Of a stretch of 64,000 bases of DNA, positions 47,880 through 57,019 are shown piece after piece (the first letter of the stretch is position 1; each line of letters starts with the position of its first letter). This DNA is from Phycisphaerales bacterium (GTDB lineage: Bacteria; Planctomycetota; UBA1135; UBA2386). The stretch lies in assembly GCA_020247305.1 (NCBI GenBank), contig JADCJE010000094.1:1-64000 (forward strand), written 5' to 3'. The notes below the pieces were generated by a model, which worked only from the letters and a program-made list of their open reading frames with translations, searched no databases and was not told where the DNA came from. The position numbers and the translations under genes are program-made.

Positions 47880-48377
47880 ACCGGGCGATGCACGGCCTTT
47901 CGGCCGTAGATCGGACGGAAGAGGTTAGCGAAGCCGAGGCGCTGGGTCAAGTTTGCGTCCAGCGCATTCCTGCGCGACGGCGACGCCGACGGCCGCGGAC
48001 CGCTCCCACCGGCAAACAGTCGGGTCGCAATCCGGGACGCGGTGTGCCGACGCCGGCGGCAGCCTCGGGCCACACCGACCGGCGTGTCCTTGCGTGCGGG
48101 CTACGGCATGGGCCGCGGCGGGCTGCCGACGGCCGCCGCGCGCCGACGACCGCCCGCCGCCGCGCAACGACCCGCGACCGGCCGCGGCGGGGCTCAACTC
48201 GGCTCCGCCGCGCGCATGCTGCCGCGACCGCGGCGAGGCCGCGCAGCGCATCTCGCGCCGGGCCAGGGCGCGCCCAACCGCGCCAGCGACGGTGCAGTCG
48301 GCGTCGCCGCGGGCTAGCCTGCAGCGACGCGCGACCGCCGCACCGCGCCGCCACGCCGTAGCACCGCCGCACTCCGC
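47880..48377. other. 498-bp intergenic region upstream of mgtE
   Basis: No convincing gene on either strand. Read as tRNA upstream DNA on the minus strand and mgtE leader on the plus strand. A -10-like TAGCCT at 48315-48320 could start an mgtE leader of about 50 nt. I could not recognise a magnesium riboswitch in it. Confidence 0.5.
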
Positions 48378-49760
48378 ATGCGCTACATGCTGCTCATCCC
48401 CGAGATCCGCGAGTTGCTCGCCGAGGGCAACACGCCGGACCTCGTGTCGGTGCTCCAGGAGATGCACCCGACGGACGCCGCTGCCGTGCTGAGCGCGCTG
48501 ACCGTCGCCGAGATCGCGCAGATCCTCGCGCTCATGCCGCCGGAATTCGAGCGCGACGTGTTCGGCTACCTGGAGCCCGACGTGCAGGAGGAGTACGTCG
48601 CCGGCGCCGGCCGCGAGCGCGTGCAGCAGGCGCTGCAGTCGATGCTCAGCGACGACCGCGCCGAGTTCCTCGAACGCATCGAGCCGCGCGTCCGCGACCA
48701 CCTGATCACCATGCTGCCGACGGCGGCGCGCGAGGACCTCAAGCGCCGCGGCACGTTCCGCGACGACCAGGTCGGCGCGTTCCTCAGCACCGACTACGCG
48801 GTGCTGCACCCCAACCTGACGGCGCGCGCGGCGATCCTCGAACTGCGCCGCCAAGCGCCGAGCAGGGAGACGATCTACTACAGCTACGTGCTCGACCGCG
48901 CCGGCAAGCTGGTCGGCTTCGTGTCGCTGCGCGACCTGATCCTCGCCGACGAAGGCCGGCTCGTCGGCGACGTGATGAAGACCGACCTCGTGTCGGTCTC
49001 GGCCGAGGCCGACCAGGAAGAAGCCGCGCGCGTCATCCGCGACTACGACCTCATCGCGCTGCCCGTCGTCGACGGCGCCGGCCGCCTCGTCGGCATCGTC
49101 ACCCACGACGACGCCGCCGACATCGTCGAGGAGGAGGCGCAGGAGGACTTCGAGAAGATGGCCGGCGTCACCGGCCACGGCGTCGAGATCGGCGAGTACG
49201 ACTACCTGGAGGAGCCGGTGCTGCGGCAGGTCCGCCGCCGCGCGCCGGTGCTGTGCGTGCTGGCGCTGTTCTGGGTGGTCACCTCGACCGTCATCCAGGG
49301 CTTCGAGGAGTCGCTGAACAAGGGCCTGCTGCTCGCGCTGCTGCCGATGGTGATGGCGACCGGCGGCATGGTCGGCACCCAGGCGAGCGCGCTGGTGATC
49401 CGCGCGCTGACCGTCGGCGACCTCGGCGTGCGCCACCTGCCCACCGTGGTCTGGAAGGAACTGCGCGTCGCCGGCCTGATGGCGGCGCTGCTCGGGCTGA
49501 TCGCCTTCGTCAACTCGCTGCTGGTCGGCAGCGCCGCGGCGCGCCCCGACCCGCTCGCCGCGGTGATGCTCGCCGGCGGTGTCATCGGCGTCGCCATGGT
49601 CGGCCACGTCGTCTCGGCCGCGCTGCTCGGCGCACTGACGCCGATCGTGGTCAAGAAGCTGCGCGGCGACCCGGCGATGATCAGCACCCCAGCCGTCACC
49701 GCGATCGCCGACCTGACCGGCGCGGCGATCTACCTCGTGCTGGTGACGACGCTGCTGTGA
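48378..49760 (+). CDS. mgtE: Magnesium transporter MgtE
   Basis: 460 residues. MgtE is a dimeric Mg2+ channel gated by its cytosolic domains. The N-domain (about 10-130) is a helical superhelix (EMHPTDAAAVLSALTVAEIA). Two CBS domains follow (about 130-255; VLDRAGKLVGFVSLRDLILA and LPVVDGAGRLVGIVTHDDAA). After the plug helix come five transmembrane helices from about residue 285, with the pore signature MVMATGGMVGTQASALVIRA. Length matches the family. The ATG at 48378 is used; an ATG three codons later is equally possible. It precedes the aldo/keto reductase by 28 bp, probably one transcript. Confidence 0.96.
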   Translation: MRYMLLIPEIRELLAEGNTPDLVSVLQEMHPTDAAAVLSALTVAEIAQILALMPPEFERDVFGYLEPDVQEEYVAGAGRERVQQALQSMLSDDRAEFLERIEPRVRDHLITMLPTAAREDLKRRGTFRDDQVGAFLSTDYAVLHPNLTARAAILELRRQAPSRETIYYSYVLDRAGKLVGFVSLRDLILADEGRLVGDVMKTDLVSVSAEADQEEAARVIRDYDLIALPVVDGAGRLVGIVTHDDAADIVEEEAQEDFEKMAGVTGHGVEIGEYDYLEEPVLRQVRRRAPVLCVLALFWVVTSTVIQGFEESLNKGLLLALLPMVMATGGMVGTQASALVIRALTVGDLGVRHLPTVVWKELRVAGLMAALLGLIAFVNSLLVGSAAARPDPLAAVMLAGGVIGVAMVGHVVSAALLGALTPIVVKKLRGDPAMISTPAVTAIADLTGAAIYLVLVTTLL

Positions 49761-49788
49761 CCGCGCGCAGACTCCGGGCAGGTGCGCG

Positions 49789-50721
49789 ATGAGGTTCGCG
49801 CCGCGCCGAGCCCTCGGTCGCACCGGCTTCGTCGCCAGCCGCCTCGGCATCGGCGACCTCGCCGACCGCGCGGTGCCGTTCGAGCAGTGCGTGGCGACGC
49901 TCGGGCGCGCGCTCGTCGCCGGCTGCAACGTCGTCGACACGGCGCCCAACTACGAGGACGGCTACGGCGAACGCATCGTCGGCGAGGCCCTGCGCCGCTC
50001 AGGCCGCCGCGACGCGACGTTCCTGATCGACAAGGTCGACGACCTGCGCGCGCCGGTCGCGCCGCAGGTGCTGGGCAGCCTGCAGCGGCTCGGCCTGCCG
50101 TGCGTCGACCTGTTCGCCTTCCATGCCTGCTCGACGCCGGCCGACCTCAAAGCACTGCTGGCCCCCGGCGGCGGCTTCGACCAGCTGCGCGCGGAGGTCG
50201 CCGCGGGGCGCGCGCGCTTCTGCGGCCTCAGCAGCCACGATCCCGACGTGCTGCGCGCAGCGCTGCACGCCGGCGCGTGCGACGTCGTGATGTTCCCGAT
50301 CGGGCCGTTCGCGGACCCGCGCTACGAAGCCGACGTGCTGCCGCTGGCGCGCGCACGCGGCGTCGGCACGGTGTGCTTCAAGACCTTCGGCGCCGGCAAG
50401 CTGCTCGGCGACACCGAGGGCTACCAGCGGCCGCTGCAGCAGCGGCCGCGCGGCAAGGCGAGCAGCGGCGGCAGCGACGATGGGGACAGGGCGACGCGGT
50501 TGCCGCGGCTGAGCGTCGCGCAGTGCGTGCGCTACACGCTGACGATCGATCCGGACGTCGCCCTGCTCGGGCTGTCGTTCCCCAACGAGCAGGACGCCGC
50601 GTGGGCAGCCGCAGCGGCGTTCGCACCGATGGACGCCGCCGAGCTCGCGGCGACGCGGACGGCGGCAGCGGCGGCGATCGCCGGCAAGGGCGACGTCTGG
50701 TGGAACCCGCACGGCGCGTGA
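49789..50721 (+). CDS. Aldo/keto reductase family oxidoreductase
   Basis: 310 residues, a TIM-barrel NADPH-dependent oxidoreductase. Catalytic tetrad candidates are visible: the Asp and Tyr in VVDTAPNYEDGYGERIVGEA, the Lys in FLIDKVDD and the His in DLFAFHAC. The N-terminal RRALGRTGFVASRLGIGDLA is the usual AKR opening. The C-terminal cofactor part is less typical: a Gly/Ser/Arg-rich insert (about 215-235) interrupts it before SVAQCVRYTLTIDPDV. Substrate unknown. It lies 28 bp after mgtE and converges on feoB with a 16-bp gap. Confidence 0.88.
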   Translation: MRFAPRRALGRTGFVASRLGIGDLADRAVPFEQCVATLGRALVAGCNVVDTAPNYEDGYGERIVGEALRRSGRRDATFLIDKVDDLRAPVAPQVLGSLQRLGLPCVDLFAFHACSTPADLKALLAPGGGFDQLRAEVAAGRARFCGLSSHDPDVLRAALHAGACDVVMFPIGPFADPRYEADVLPLARARGVGTVCFKTFGAGKLLGDTEGYQRPLQQRPRGKASSGGSDDGDRATRLPRLSVAQCVRYTLTIDPDVALLGLSFPNEQDAAWAAAAAFAPMDAAELAATRTAAAAAIAGKGDVWWNPHGA

Positions 50722-50737
50722 GCCGCGGCGTCCGCGT

Positions 50738-52657
50738 TCAGCTGAGCAGCGCGCGGCCGATCTGCTGGATGGCGACGGCGACCAGCCACGCGAGCGCCGT
50801 CATGTACGCGAAGGTGAACAGCGGCCACCGCCACGAGTGGGTCTCGCGGCGGATCGCCGCGAGCGTGCCGACGCACTGACTGCACAGCGCGAAGAACGCC
50901 ATCACCGCCAGCGCCGTCAGGGCGTCGAGCGTCGGGCGGCCGTCGGGGCCGAGGGTGCTGCGCAGCGACGCCGCCAGCCGTTCGTCCGGCGCGTCGGCCG
51001 AGGCCTCGACCTCGCCGAGGCTGTACAGGGTGCCGAGCGTCGGCACGACCAACTCGCGCGCCGGGAACGCCGCCAGCACGCCGACGGTCATGCGCCAGTC
51101 GAAGCCCGCCGGCGCGAACACCGGCTGCGCCGCCTTGCCCGCGCGCGCGAGCCAACTCTGCTCCAGGTAGGCGGCGGCCTCCTCGGCGTCGAGCTGGGCG
51201 CGGCGCGCGGCGCCGGCCTCCCCCGCCGGAGCGGCGGCGCGCAGCGTGGCGAAGCGCTCGCCGATCGCCGCCGGCCGCGGGAAGTAGCCGAGCGCCCAGA
51301 CGACGACCGTGGCGACGAGGATGACCGACCCGGCGGTACGCAGGAACGAGCGCACCGCGTAGCCGGTGTGCGCGGCCACCAGCCGCAGCTGCGGCCACTG
51401 GTACGTGGGCAACTCCATGACCAGCAGCGAACCGCCGCCGCGCAGCGCCGTCCGGCGCAGAACGAGAGCCACGGCGACGGCGACGACGAGGCCGAGCGCG
51501 TAGAGCAGGAACAACAGCAGGCCAGCCTGCTGCGGCGGGAAGAAGGCCGCCAGCATCACGACGTACACCGGCAGGCGCGCCGAGCAGCTCATCAGCGGCG
51601 CGGTCACGATCGTGGCAAGGCGGTCGCGTTCGTCGCCGAGGATGCGCGCGGCGACGATGCCGGGGATCGCGCAGGCGAAGCTGCTGGTCAGCGGCACGAA
51701 GCTCTTGCCCGAGAGCCCCACCTTGCGCAGCGGCTGATCGAGCAGGAACACCGCGCGGGCCATGTAGCCGCTCGCCTCGACGACGGTGACGAAGGCGTAC
51801 AGCAGCGCGATCTGCGGCACGAACACCAGCGAACTGCCGACGCCGTTGACCATGCCGTCGACGAGGAAGCTGCGCAGCGCCTCGTGGGCCACGAGGCCGC
51901 CGACGACGCCGCCGAACCAGTCCTGCGCGGCCTCGATCCAGCCGATCGCCGGATCGGCGACCACGAACACGAGCTGGAACATCGCCACCATCACCGCGAC
52001 GAGCGCGATCGGGCCGCACACCGGGTGCAGCAGCCAGCGGTCGATCGCATCGGTGGCAGAACGCGCGATGACGCGCGGCAGGACGGCGGCTGGACTGGCG
52101 GCGGGGCCGTCGCCCCGGTCGACCAGCGCGCGTTCGGAGCCGCCGATCTCGGCGGCCGCGAGCAGCGCGCGCAGCGCCGCAGCGCCAGCGCCGGTCCGCC
52201 CGTCGACGACCACGAGCGGAAGTCCAATGGCCAGTTGCAGGCGGGCCGTGTCGACGGGGAATCCCTCGCTTGCGGCGACGTCGGTCTTGGTCAGCGCGAC
52301 GACGAGCGGGCGACCAAGCCGCCGCAACTGCCGGAGGAACGCCAACTCGACCGCGAGCTTGCTGGCGTCGAGCACCGCGCACAGCAGATCCGGGGCCGGA
52401 CCGGCGCGCCCCTGCAGCGCGTCGAGCGCCGCCTGCTCGTCGCTGCTCTGCGCCTGCAGGCTGGCGAGTCCCGGCAAGTCGACGACGCACAGCCGCACGC
52501 CGCCTTCGACGACGTCGCTGGCGACGCATTCGACCGACGAACCGGGGAAGTTGACCGGCCGCTGCAGCGTGCCGGTGAGGTGCATCAACAGCGAGGTCTT
52601 GCCGGCGTTGGCCCGACCGACGAGCGCGATCCTGCGCGCGGCAGCAGCGCCGGTCAT
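50738..52657 (-). CDS. feoB: Ferrous iron transporter FeoB
   Basis: 639 residues. FeoB imports Fe2+ and has an N-terminal GTPase domain. The P-loop is GRANAGKTSL (about residues 14-23), switch I is PVNFPGSSVE, G3 is VVDLPGLASL, and the G4 position reads TKTD rather than the usual NMxD. The polytopic core has the first Gate region (FVDGMVNGVGSSLVFVPQ style, about 265-290, then YMARAVFLLDQPLRKVGLSG and FACAIPGIVAARIL) and the second Gate near WRMTVGVLAAFPARELVVPT. It is shorter than E. coli FeoB (773) but in range for small forms. The start overlaps the feoA stop by 4 bp. Confidence 0.93.
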   Translation of the reverse strand: MTGAAAARRIALVGRANAGKTSLLMHLTGTLQRPVNFPGSSVECVASDVVEGGVRLCVVDLPGLASLQAQSSDEQAALDALQGRAGPAPDLLCAVLDASKLAVELAFLRQLRRLGRPLVVALTKTDVAASEGFPVDTARLQLAIGLPLVVVDGRTGAGAAALRALLAAAEIGGSERALVDRGDGPAASPAAVLPRVIARSATDAIDRWLLHPVCGPIALVAVMVAMFQLVFVVADPAIGWIEAAQDWFGGVVGGLVAHEALRSFLVDGMVNGVGSSLVFVPQIALLYAFVTVVEASGYMARAVFLLDQPLRKVGLSGKSFVPLTSSFACAIPGIVAARILGDERDRLATIVTAPLMSCSARLPVYVVMLAAFFPPQQAGLLLFLLYALGLVVAVAVALVLRRTALRGGGSLLVMELPTYQWPQLRLVAAHTGYAVRSFLRTAGSVILVATVVVWALGYFPRPAAIGERFATLRAAAPAGEAGAARRAQLDAEEAAAYLEQSWLARAGKAAQPVFAPAGFDWRMTVGVLAAFPARELVVPTLGTLYSLGEVEASADAPDERLAASLRSTLGPDGRPTLDALTALAVMAFFALCSQCVGTLAAIRRETHSWRWPLFTFAYMTALAWLVAVAIQQIGRALLS

Positions 52658-52914
52658 GGGACGACCACCTCGGCGACTTCGACGCGCGCCGCCTCCTCGC
52701 GGCGCAGCGCCAGCCGGAACCCGTGCACGCGCACCAGCAACGGTCCGCCGAACGGCGCGCGCGCGAGCGCTTCGACCGGGGCCCCGGGCCACAGGCCGCT
52801 GGCCCGCAGGCGTTCGGCCAGCGAGTCGTCGCCCAGCACGCCGACGACGACGGCCCTCGCTCCGCGAGCGATGGCGGACAACGGCTGGCGGGCGGCGGAA
52901 GGTGCGGCGGGCAT
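52654..52914 (-). CDS. feoA: FeoA-domain protein
   Basis: 86 residues with an SH3-like FeoA fold: LGDDSLAERLRASGLWPGAP followed by LLVRVHGFRLALRREEAARV. FeoA is a small cytosolic partner required for FeoB-mediated Fe2+ uptake. The ATG at 52914 is used; an ATG at 52935 would add seven residues (MRLGRNK) and is possible. The bases just upstream (about 52922-52940) are unusually AT-rich for this DNA. The stop overlaps feoB by 4 bp, so the pair is translationally coupled. Confidence 0.85.
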   Translation of the reverse strand: MPAAPSAARQPLSAIARGARAVVVGVLGDDSLAERLRASGLWPGAPVEALARAPFGGPLLVRVHGFRLALRREEAARVEVAEVVVP

Positions 52915-53089
52915 CTTGTTGCGACCCAATCTCATTAAGGCATCCGGCCAGCGGAAGCCAGCCGAAAAGCGGCCCGGGCACGCCACCGTCCGCCCGAACG
53001 CCGGGGCATTGCGCTCGCCAACGAGCCGTTGGTCCGCCGCCGGCGCTGCAGGGTTGCCGCGCCGCCGCCGATCCCGACACTGCCGCCCC

Positions 53090-55177
53090 ATGCAGCCCAC
53101 CGCCCACCGCGCCACCGTGCGCTTCGCCGGCACCGAGGTCACCTTCGAGACCGGACGCATCGCCCGCCAAGCCCATGGCGCGGTGCTGGCGCGCTGCGGC
53201 GACAACGTCGTGCTCGCCACCGTCACCGCCGCCGCGGCGCCGAAGCCCGGCCAGGACTTCTTCCCACTGACGGTCGAGTACCGCGAGAAGTTCAGCGCCG
53301 CCGGCCGCATCCCCGGCAGCTACGGCCGCCGCGAAGGGCGCATCAGCGACCACGAGGTGCTCGTCAGCCGGTTGATCGACCGCACCGTGCGCTCGCTGTT
53401 CCCCGAGGAATTCAAGAACGAGGTGCAGATCCAGGCGCAGGTGTTCAGCGCCGAGCCAAGCAGCGACCTCGAGAGCCTCGCGATCCTCGCCGCCTGCGCC
53501 GCGCTGCACGTCAGCGCGGTGCCGGCGAAAGGTCCCGCCGGCGGCCTGCGCATCCAGCGCGTGCACGACCAGTGGCTGGCGTTCGCCGGCAAGAGCCAGC
53601 GCGAAGCCGCCGACCTCGAGTTCTCGGTCGGCGTCGGCCCCGACGGGCTCGTGATGCTCGAAGGCGAAGCCAAGGAGGTCAGCGAAGCGGACGCGATCGA
53701 CGCGATCGCGACCGCGACGGAGTGGCTGCGGCGCTGCCACAAGGCATTCGACGAGCTGCGCGCCGCCGCCGGTCAGCCGAAGTGGCCGGTGCCGCCAGCG
53801 CCGGCGCTGCCGGCGCTGCCGGACGCCACGCTCGCGGCGCTGCGCGCGGCGCTGCAGACGCCGCAGAAGGCGGAGCGCCGCGCCGGCATCGCCGCCGCCG
53901 AAGCCGCGTGGCTCGCGGCCGTGCCGCCGGAAGCGCAGCCGGCGTGCAAGCAGGCCTACGGCCTCGCGGTGTGGAGCGAGACGCGCGAGCTCGCGCTGGC
54001 GCAGGGCAAGCGGCTCGACGGCCGCGCGACGACGCAGATCCGGCCGATCTGGAGCGAAGTCGGCCTGCTGCCGCGGGCACACGGTTCGGCGCTGTTCACG
54101 CGCGGCGAGACGCAGGCGATCGTGAGCTGCACGCTCGGCAGCCCCGACGACGCGCTGCGCATCGACGGCATCGGCAGCGACGGCGAGACCGACCGCTTCC
54201 TGCTGCACTACAACTTCCCCCCCTACTCGGTCGGCGAGATCCGGCCGCTGCGCGGCCCCGGCCGCCGCGAGATCGGCCACGGCAGCCTCGCGCGCCGCGG
54301 CCTGCGCTGCGCCCTGCCGGCCGCGAGCGCGTTCCCGTACACGATCCGCGTCGAGTCGGAGATCACCGAGAGCAACGGCAGCTCGTCGATGGCGACGGTG
54401 TGCGGCGGCACGATGGCGATGCTGCACGCCGGCGTGCCGCTGCTGCGGCCGGTCGCCGGCATCGCCATGGGGCTGATCTCCGACGGCAGCCGCCACGCCG
54501 TGCTCAGCGACATCCTCGGCGACGAGGACCACCTCGGCGACATGGACTTCAAGGTCGTCGGCACCGCCGTCGGCATCACCGCGATCCAGCTCGACAACAA
54601 GCTCGGCGGCCTGCCGGACACGGTGCTGGCGCAGGCGTTCGAACAGGCGCGCGCCGGTCGAGCGCACATCCTCGCCGAGATGGCCAAGACCATCGCCGAG
54701 CCCGCCGCGCCGTCGCGCTTCGTGCCGCAGGCGCTGTCGATCGCGATCATGCCCGACGCCGTCGGCGCGCTGATCGGCGCGCGCGGCGCCAACATCAAGG
54801 CGATCACCGAGGCATCGGGCGCGCGCATCAGCGTCAGCGACCACGGCGAGGTCCTGATCTACGCCACCGACCAGACCAGCGCGGCGCGCGCGCGCACGCT
54901 CGTGCAGCGTTCAGCCGGCGTGCTCAAGGTCGGCCGCTGCTACCGCGGCACCGTCACCGGCGTGAAGGACTTCGGCGCCTTCGTCAAGATCAACGCCGTC
55001 AACGAGGGGCTCGTGCCGGTCGAGGAACTCGACAAGAACCCCGTGCGGCACGCCGGCGACGTCGCGCGAGAAGGCGACGAGATGATCGTCGTCGTCCTCG
55101 GCGCCGACGACCGCGGCCGCCTGCGCCTGTCGCGGCGCCAAGCGCTCGGCGTCGACGAGGCGCAGATCGAGTTCTGA
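53090..55177 (+). CDS. pnp: Polyribonucleotide nucleotidyltransferase (PNPase)
   Basis: 695 residues. PNPase is the trimeric 3'-5' phosphorolytic exoribonuclease. The first RNase PH domain begins FAGTEVTFETGRIARQAHGA, with EYREKFSAAGRIPGSYGRRE. The helical linker is around residues 220-310. The second RNase PH domain contains RRGLRCALPAASAFPYTIRV, SEITESNGSSSMATVCGGTM and DILGDEDHLGDMDFKVVGT (catalytic Asp residues). A KH domain with GARGANIKAI replaces the usual GxGGK. The C-terminal S1 domain shows GRCYRGTVTGVKDFGAFVKI. Length is normal. The ATG at 53090 fits the family N-terminus; rpsO is not adjacent. Confidence 0.97.
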   Translation: MQPTAHRATVRFAGTEVTFETGRIARQAHGAVLARCGDNVVLATVTAAAAPKPGQDFFPLTVEYREKFSAAGRIPGSYGRREGRISDHEVLVSRLIDRTVRSLFPEEFKNEVQIQAQVFSAEPSSDLESLAILAACAALHVSAVPAKGPAGGLRIQRVHDQWLAFAGKSQREAADLEFSVGVGPDGLVMLEGEAKEVSEADAIDAIATATEWLRRCHKAFDELRAAAGQPKWPVPPAPALPALPDATLAALRAALQTPQKAERRAGIAAAEAAWLAAVPPEAQPACKQAYGLAVWSETRELALAQGKRLDGRATTQIRPIWSEVGLLPRAHGSALFTRGETQAIVSCTLGSPDDALRIDGIGSDGETDRFLLHYNFPPYSVGEIRPLRGPGRREIGHGSLARRGLRCALPAASAFPYTIRVESEITESNGSSSMATVCGGTMAMLHAGVPLLRPVAGIAMGLISDGSRHAVLSDILGDEDHLGDMDFKVVGTAVGITAIQLDNKLGGLPDTVLAQAFEQARAGRAHILAEMAKTIAEPAAPSRFVPQALSIAIMPDAVGALIGARGANIKAITEASGARISVSDHGEVLIYATDQTSAARARTLVQRSAGVLKVGRCYRGTVTGVKDFGAFVKINAVNEGLVPVEELDKNPVRHAGDVAREGDEMIVVVLGADDRGRLRLSRRQALGVDEAQIEF

Positions 55178-55226
55178 GCCGGGTCGGCCGCGGGCAGCGC
55201 GGGCGGCAGCGGCCCGCGCGCGGCGA

Positions 55227-55724
55227 TCAGCCGGCGAGCACGCCGCGCGGCGCGAACACGATCGCGTCGGGCAGCAGGCGCGCGACGCGGCGGGTCGCCT
55301 CCAGCGGCAGCAGCCGGTAGACGTGGGCGCTGGCGGGGCCGCCGCGGACGACGCACAGCTGGCCGGCGCGCAGCTCCTGCGCCTCGCGGGGCGCGAGCTC
55401 CAGCCACGGCAACGAGCCGTCCGGGGCGGCGAAGTAGAACTTGACCGTGCCCGACCCCGGCTTGCGCGCGTCGGCGAGCAGCGCCTGCACCGCGGCGAGT
55501 TCCTCGCGCTGCTTGCGCTGGCGGTCGAGCGCGTCCTGTTCGGCCTTCGTGCGCTCGCGCTCCTTGGCGGCGAGTCCAGCGAGCTCCTGCTGGCGGGCCT
55601 TGGCCTCGGCTTCGAGCTGCTCGCGTCCCTTCTCGGCGCGTTCGACGCGCGCCTCGTGGGCGAGGCGCTTCTGGTCCTTGTCGGACAGCAGGTTGGCCTT
55701 CTTCAACTGGTCGCGGAGGCTCAT
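55227..55724 (-). CDS. DUF2058 family protein (YaiL-like)
   Basis: 165 residues. The N-terminus MSLRDQLKKANLLSDKDQKR is the family hallmark. A long charged coiled coil (about 20-88, many K, E, R, Q) is followed by a compact C-terminal domain, VKFYFAAPDGSLPWLELAPR to the end. DUF2058 proteins (E. coli YaiL) are described as nucleic-acid-associated, but their function is not established. It stands between pnp (convergent) and a PilZ gene 57 bp upstream on the same strand. Confidence 0.85.
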   Translation of the reverse strand: MSLRDQLKKANLLSDKDQKRLAHEARVERAEKGREQLEAEAKARQQELAGLAAKERERTKAEQDALDRQRKQREELAAVQALLADARKPGSGTVKFYFAAPDGSLPWLELAPREAQELRAGQLCVVRGGPASAHVYRLLPLEATRRVARLLPDAIVFAPRGVLAG

Positions 55725-55781
55725 CGGCGGCGAGCGTAGCCGCTGCGCGCCGCGGCGGCCAAGGGCCTCACGCCGGCGGGG

Positions 55782-56075
55782 TCACTGCGGCGGCAGCAAC
55801 TGCGGCTGCGCTTCGTCGAAACGCACCGCGATGCCGTAGCGACCGTCGCCCATCGACTCCAGGCGCACCAGCTTGCCGCGCACGACACCGTGGTCGGCGA
55901 CCTGGACCGTGACCGTGATCGGCTCGTCCGTGGTGAAGAACACGCCCTGGAGCGAGATGTTGTCGCCCGAACCGACCAGCGTGTTCGCTTCGAGGTCAAC
56001 GGTCACGTCGCTTTGGAGATCGACGCGGGGAGACTGCCGGCCGCGGATACGCGGATTGGTCTTGTCTTGATTCAT
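55782..56075 (-). CDS. PilZ-domain protein
   Basis: 97 residues. A single PilZ domain with the c-di-GMP-binding elements: an RxxxR motif (RQSPR, about residues 15-19) and a D/NxSxxG-like motif (DNISLQGVFF). The rest are beta strands (EPITVTVQVADHGVVRGKLV and GIAVRFDEAQPQ). It would bind c-di-GMP and pass the signal to a partner. The ATG at 56075 follows a GAGGAAG Shine-Dalgarno-like stretch on the minus strand. Repeat copy 4 begins 65 bp upstream. The target process is unknown; no flagellar or pilus genes are next to it. Confidence 0.8.
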   Translation of the reverse strand: MNQDKTNPRIRGRQSPRVDLQSDVTVDLEANTLVGSGDNISLQGVFFTTDEPITVTVQVADHGVVRGKLVRLESMGDGRYGIAVRFDEAQPQLLPPQ

Positions 56076-56139
56076 GGCTCCACTTCCTCGCCGGCATCGG
56101 CGCGGCGCCGCAGCGGACTGAAGCGCATTCGGGAGATTG

Positions 56140-56307
56140 CTAGGAGGCGCGGGCACGGGACGCGCGCCGATCCGGTGCGTGGATTCGCGGCTGGGGCGAA
56201 GCCGACGACCGGCGGCGAATGGGTGGATTCGCCGAGGATCGGCGGCGAGTTCCTGGACGGCAAGACGCGGGCCAGGCGGCGTGGCCTTCCGTGACGCAGA
56301 CTCCTAG
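56140..56307 (+). repeat. Interspersed TIR repeat, copy 4
   Basis: It is bounded by CTAG on both sides: CTAGGAG at 56140-56146 and GTGACGCAGACTCCTAG at 56291-56307. Inner conserved blocks: GGATTCGCGGCTGGGGCGAA, AAGCCGACGACCG and the hairpin GGCGAATG/GATTCGCC (one mismatch). The 168-bp length is the best estimate for a full element. Confidence 0.88.
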
Positions 56308-56310
56308 TCT
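56305..56310 (+). promoter_or_regulatory. -10-like element at the repeat edge
   Basis: TAGTCT at 56305-56310: the TAG is the last three bases of repeat copy 4. Seven bp (CCGTGGC) separate it from the GTG start at 56318. Same geometry as at 5914 and 60136. Confidence 0.45.
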
Positions 56311-56317
56311 CCGTGGC

Positions 56318-56953
56318 GTGGCCGAAACGCCCTACGAACGCGAACCCGGATACGCCGAGCGCTACCGCGACCGGCGCTTCTGCAGTGGCACCGGGCCGCG
56401 CACCGACCAGCGTGAACGCGCGATCCTACGGGCGCTTCTGTCGCACGCCGCGGCCCTGGGCCGGCTCGGACCGGGCGACTGGCTCGACGTGCCGGCGGGG
56501 GCCGGTCGGATGTCCGCCGAACTGCCGGGCCCGGTCGTCGCCGTCGACCGGGACGTCGCCATGCTGCGCGCCGCCGCCGACCTGCCGCGCCGAGCCTGCG
56601 GCAGCGCGCACGCCCTGCCGTTCCGCGACGGGGCCTTCGCCGGCGTGCTCTGCCATCGGCTCCTGCAGCACATCCCCTCGGCCGGCGAACGCATCGCCAT
56701 CCTGCGCGAACTTGCGCGCGTGGGCCGGGGGCCGGTGATCGTGTCGTTCTTCGACAGCCGCAGCCTGCCTGGGCTGCGCCGCGTCGTCCGTCGATGGCTC
56801 GGCAAGCGGCGTTCAGGCCGCTCGACCGTCAGGCGCGCGGCGTTCCTGGCGGAATGCCGGCAGGCGGGACTGCGACCGCTGGCGGTGCGCAGCCTGTGCC
56901 GGTTCGTGTCGGAGCAGACGCTCGTGCTCTGCGCGCCGATCGACGGCGCGTGA
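56318..56953 (+). CDS. SAM-dependent methyltransferase-like protein
   Basis: 211 residues. The N-terminus is MAETPYEREPGYAERYRDRR. A class I methyltransferase core follows: motif I region GDWLDVPAGAGRMSAEL (a variant of DxGxGxG with Pro/Ala), the acidic loop VVAVDRDVAMLRAA, HALPFRDGAFAGVLCHRLLQ as motif IV, and GPVIVSFFDSRSLPGLRR. Substrate unknown. The GTG at 56318 is chosen because family-like sequence begins there and a -10-like hexamer lies 7 bp before it; upstream in-frame sequence is the repeat element. A response-regulator gene follows after 66 bp. Confidence 0.75.
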   Translation: MAETPYEREPGYAERYRDRRFCSGTGPRTDQRERAILRALLSHAAALGRLGPGDWLDVPAGAGRMSAELPGPVVAVDRDVAMLRAAADLPRRACGSAHALPFRDGAFAGVLCHRLLQHIPSAGERIAILRELARVGRGPVIVSFFDSRSLPGLRRVVRRWLGKRRSGRSTVRRAAFLAECRQAGLRPLAVRSLCRFVSEQTLVLCAPIDGA

Positions 56954-57019
56954 CGACCGGCGCTCCAGTCCGGTCGCCGCAACGGTCGATGCCATCGGCA
57001 GGAGATCGAAGCCAACGGC

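Noticed and set aside
48042-48317. Small open frames in the gap before mgtE
   Set aside because: Composition is Arg/Ala-biased with no homology, signal or start context; treated as non-coding.
52922-52940. AT-rich stretch upstream of feoA that loosely resembles half a Fur box
   Set aside because: Only a few bases fit the Fur consensus and there is no clear symmetry; the stretch may also be coding if feoA starts at 52935.
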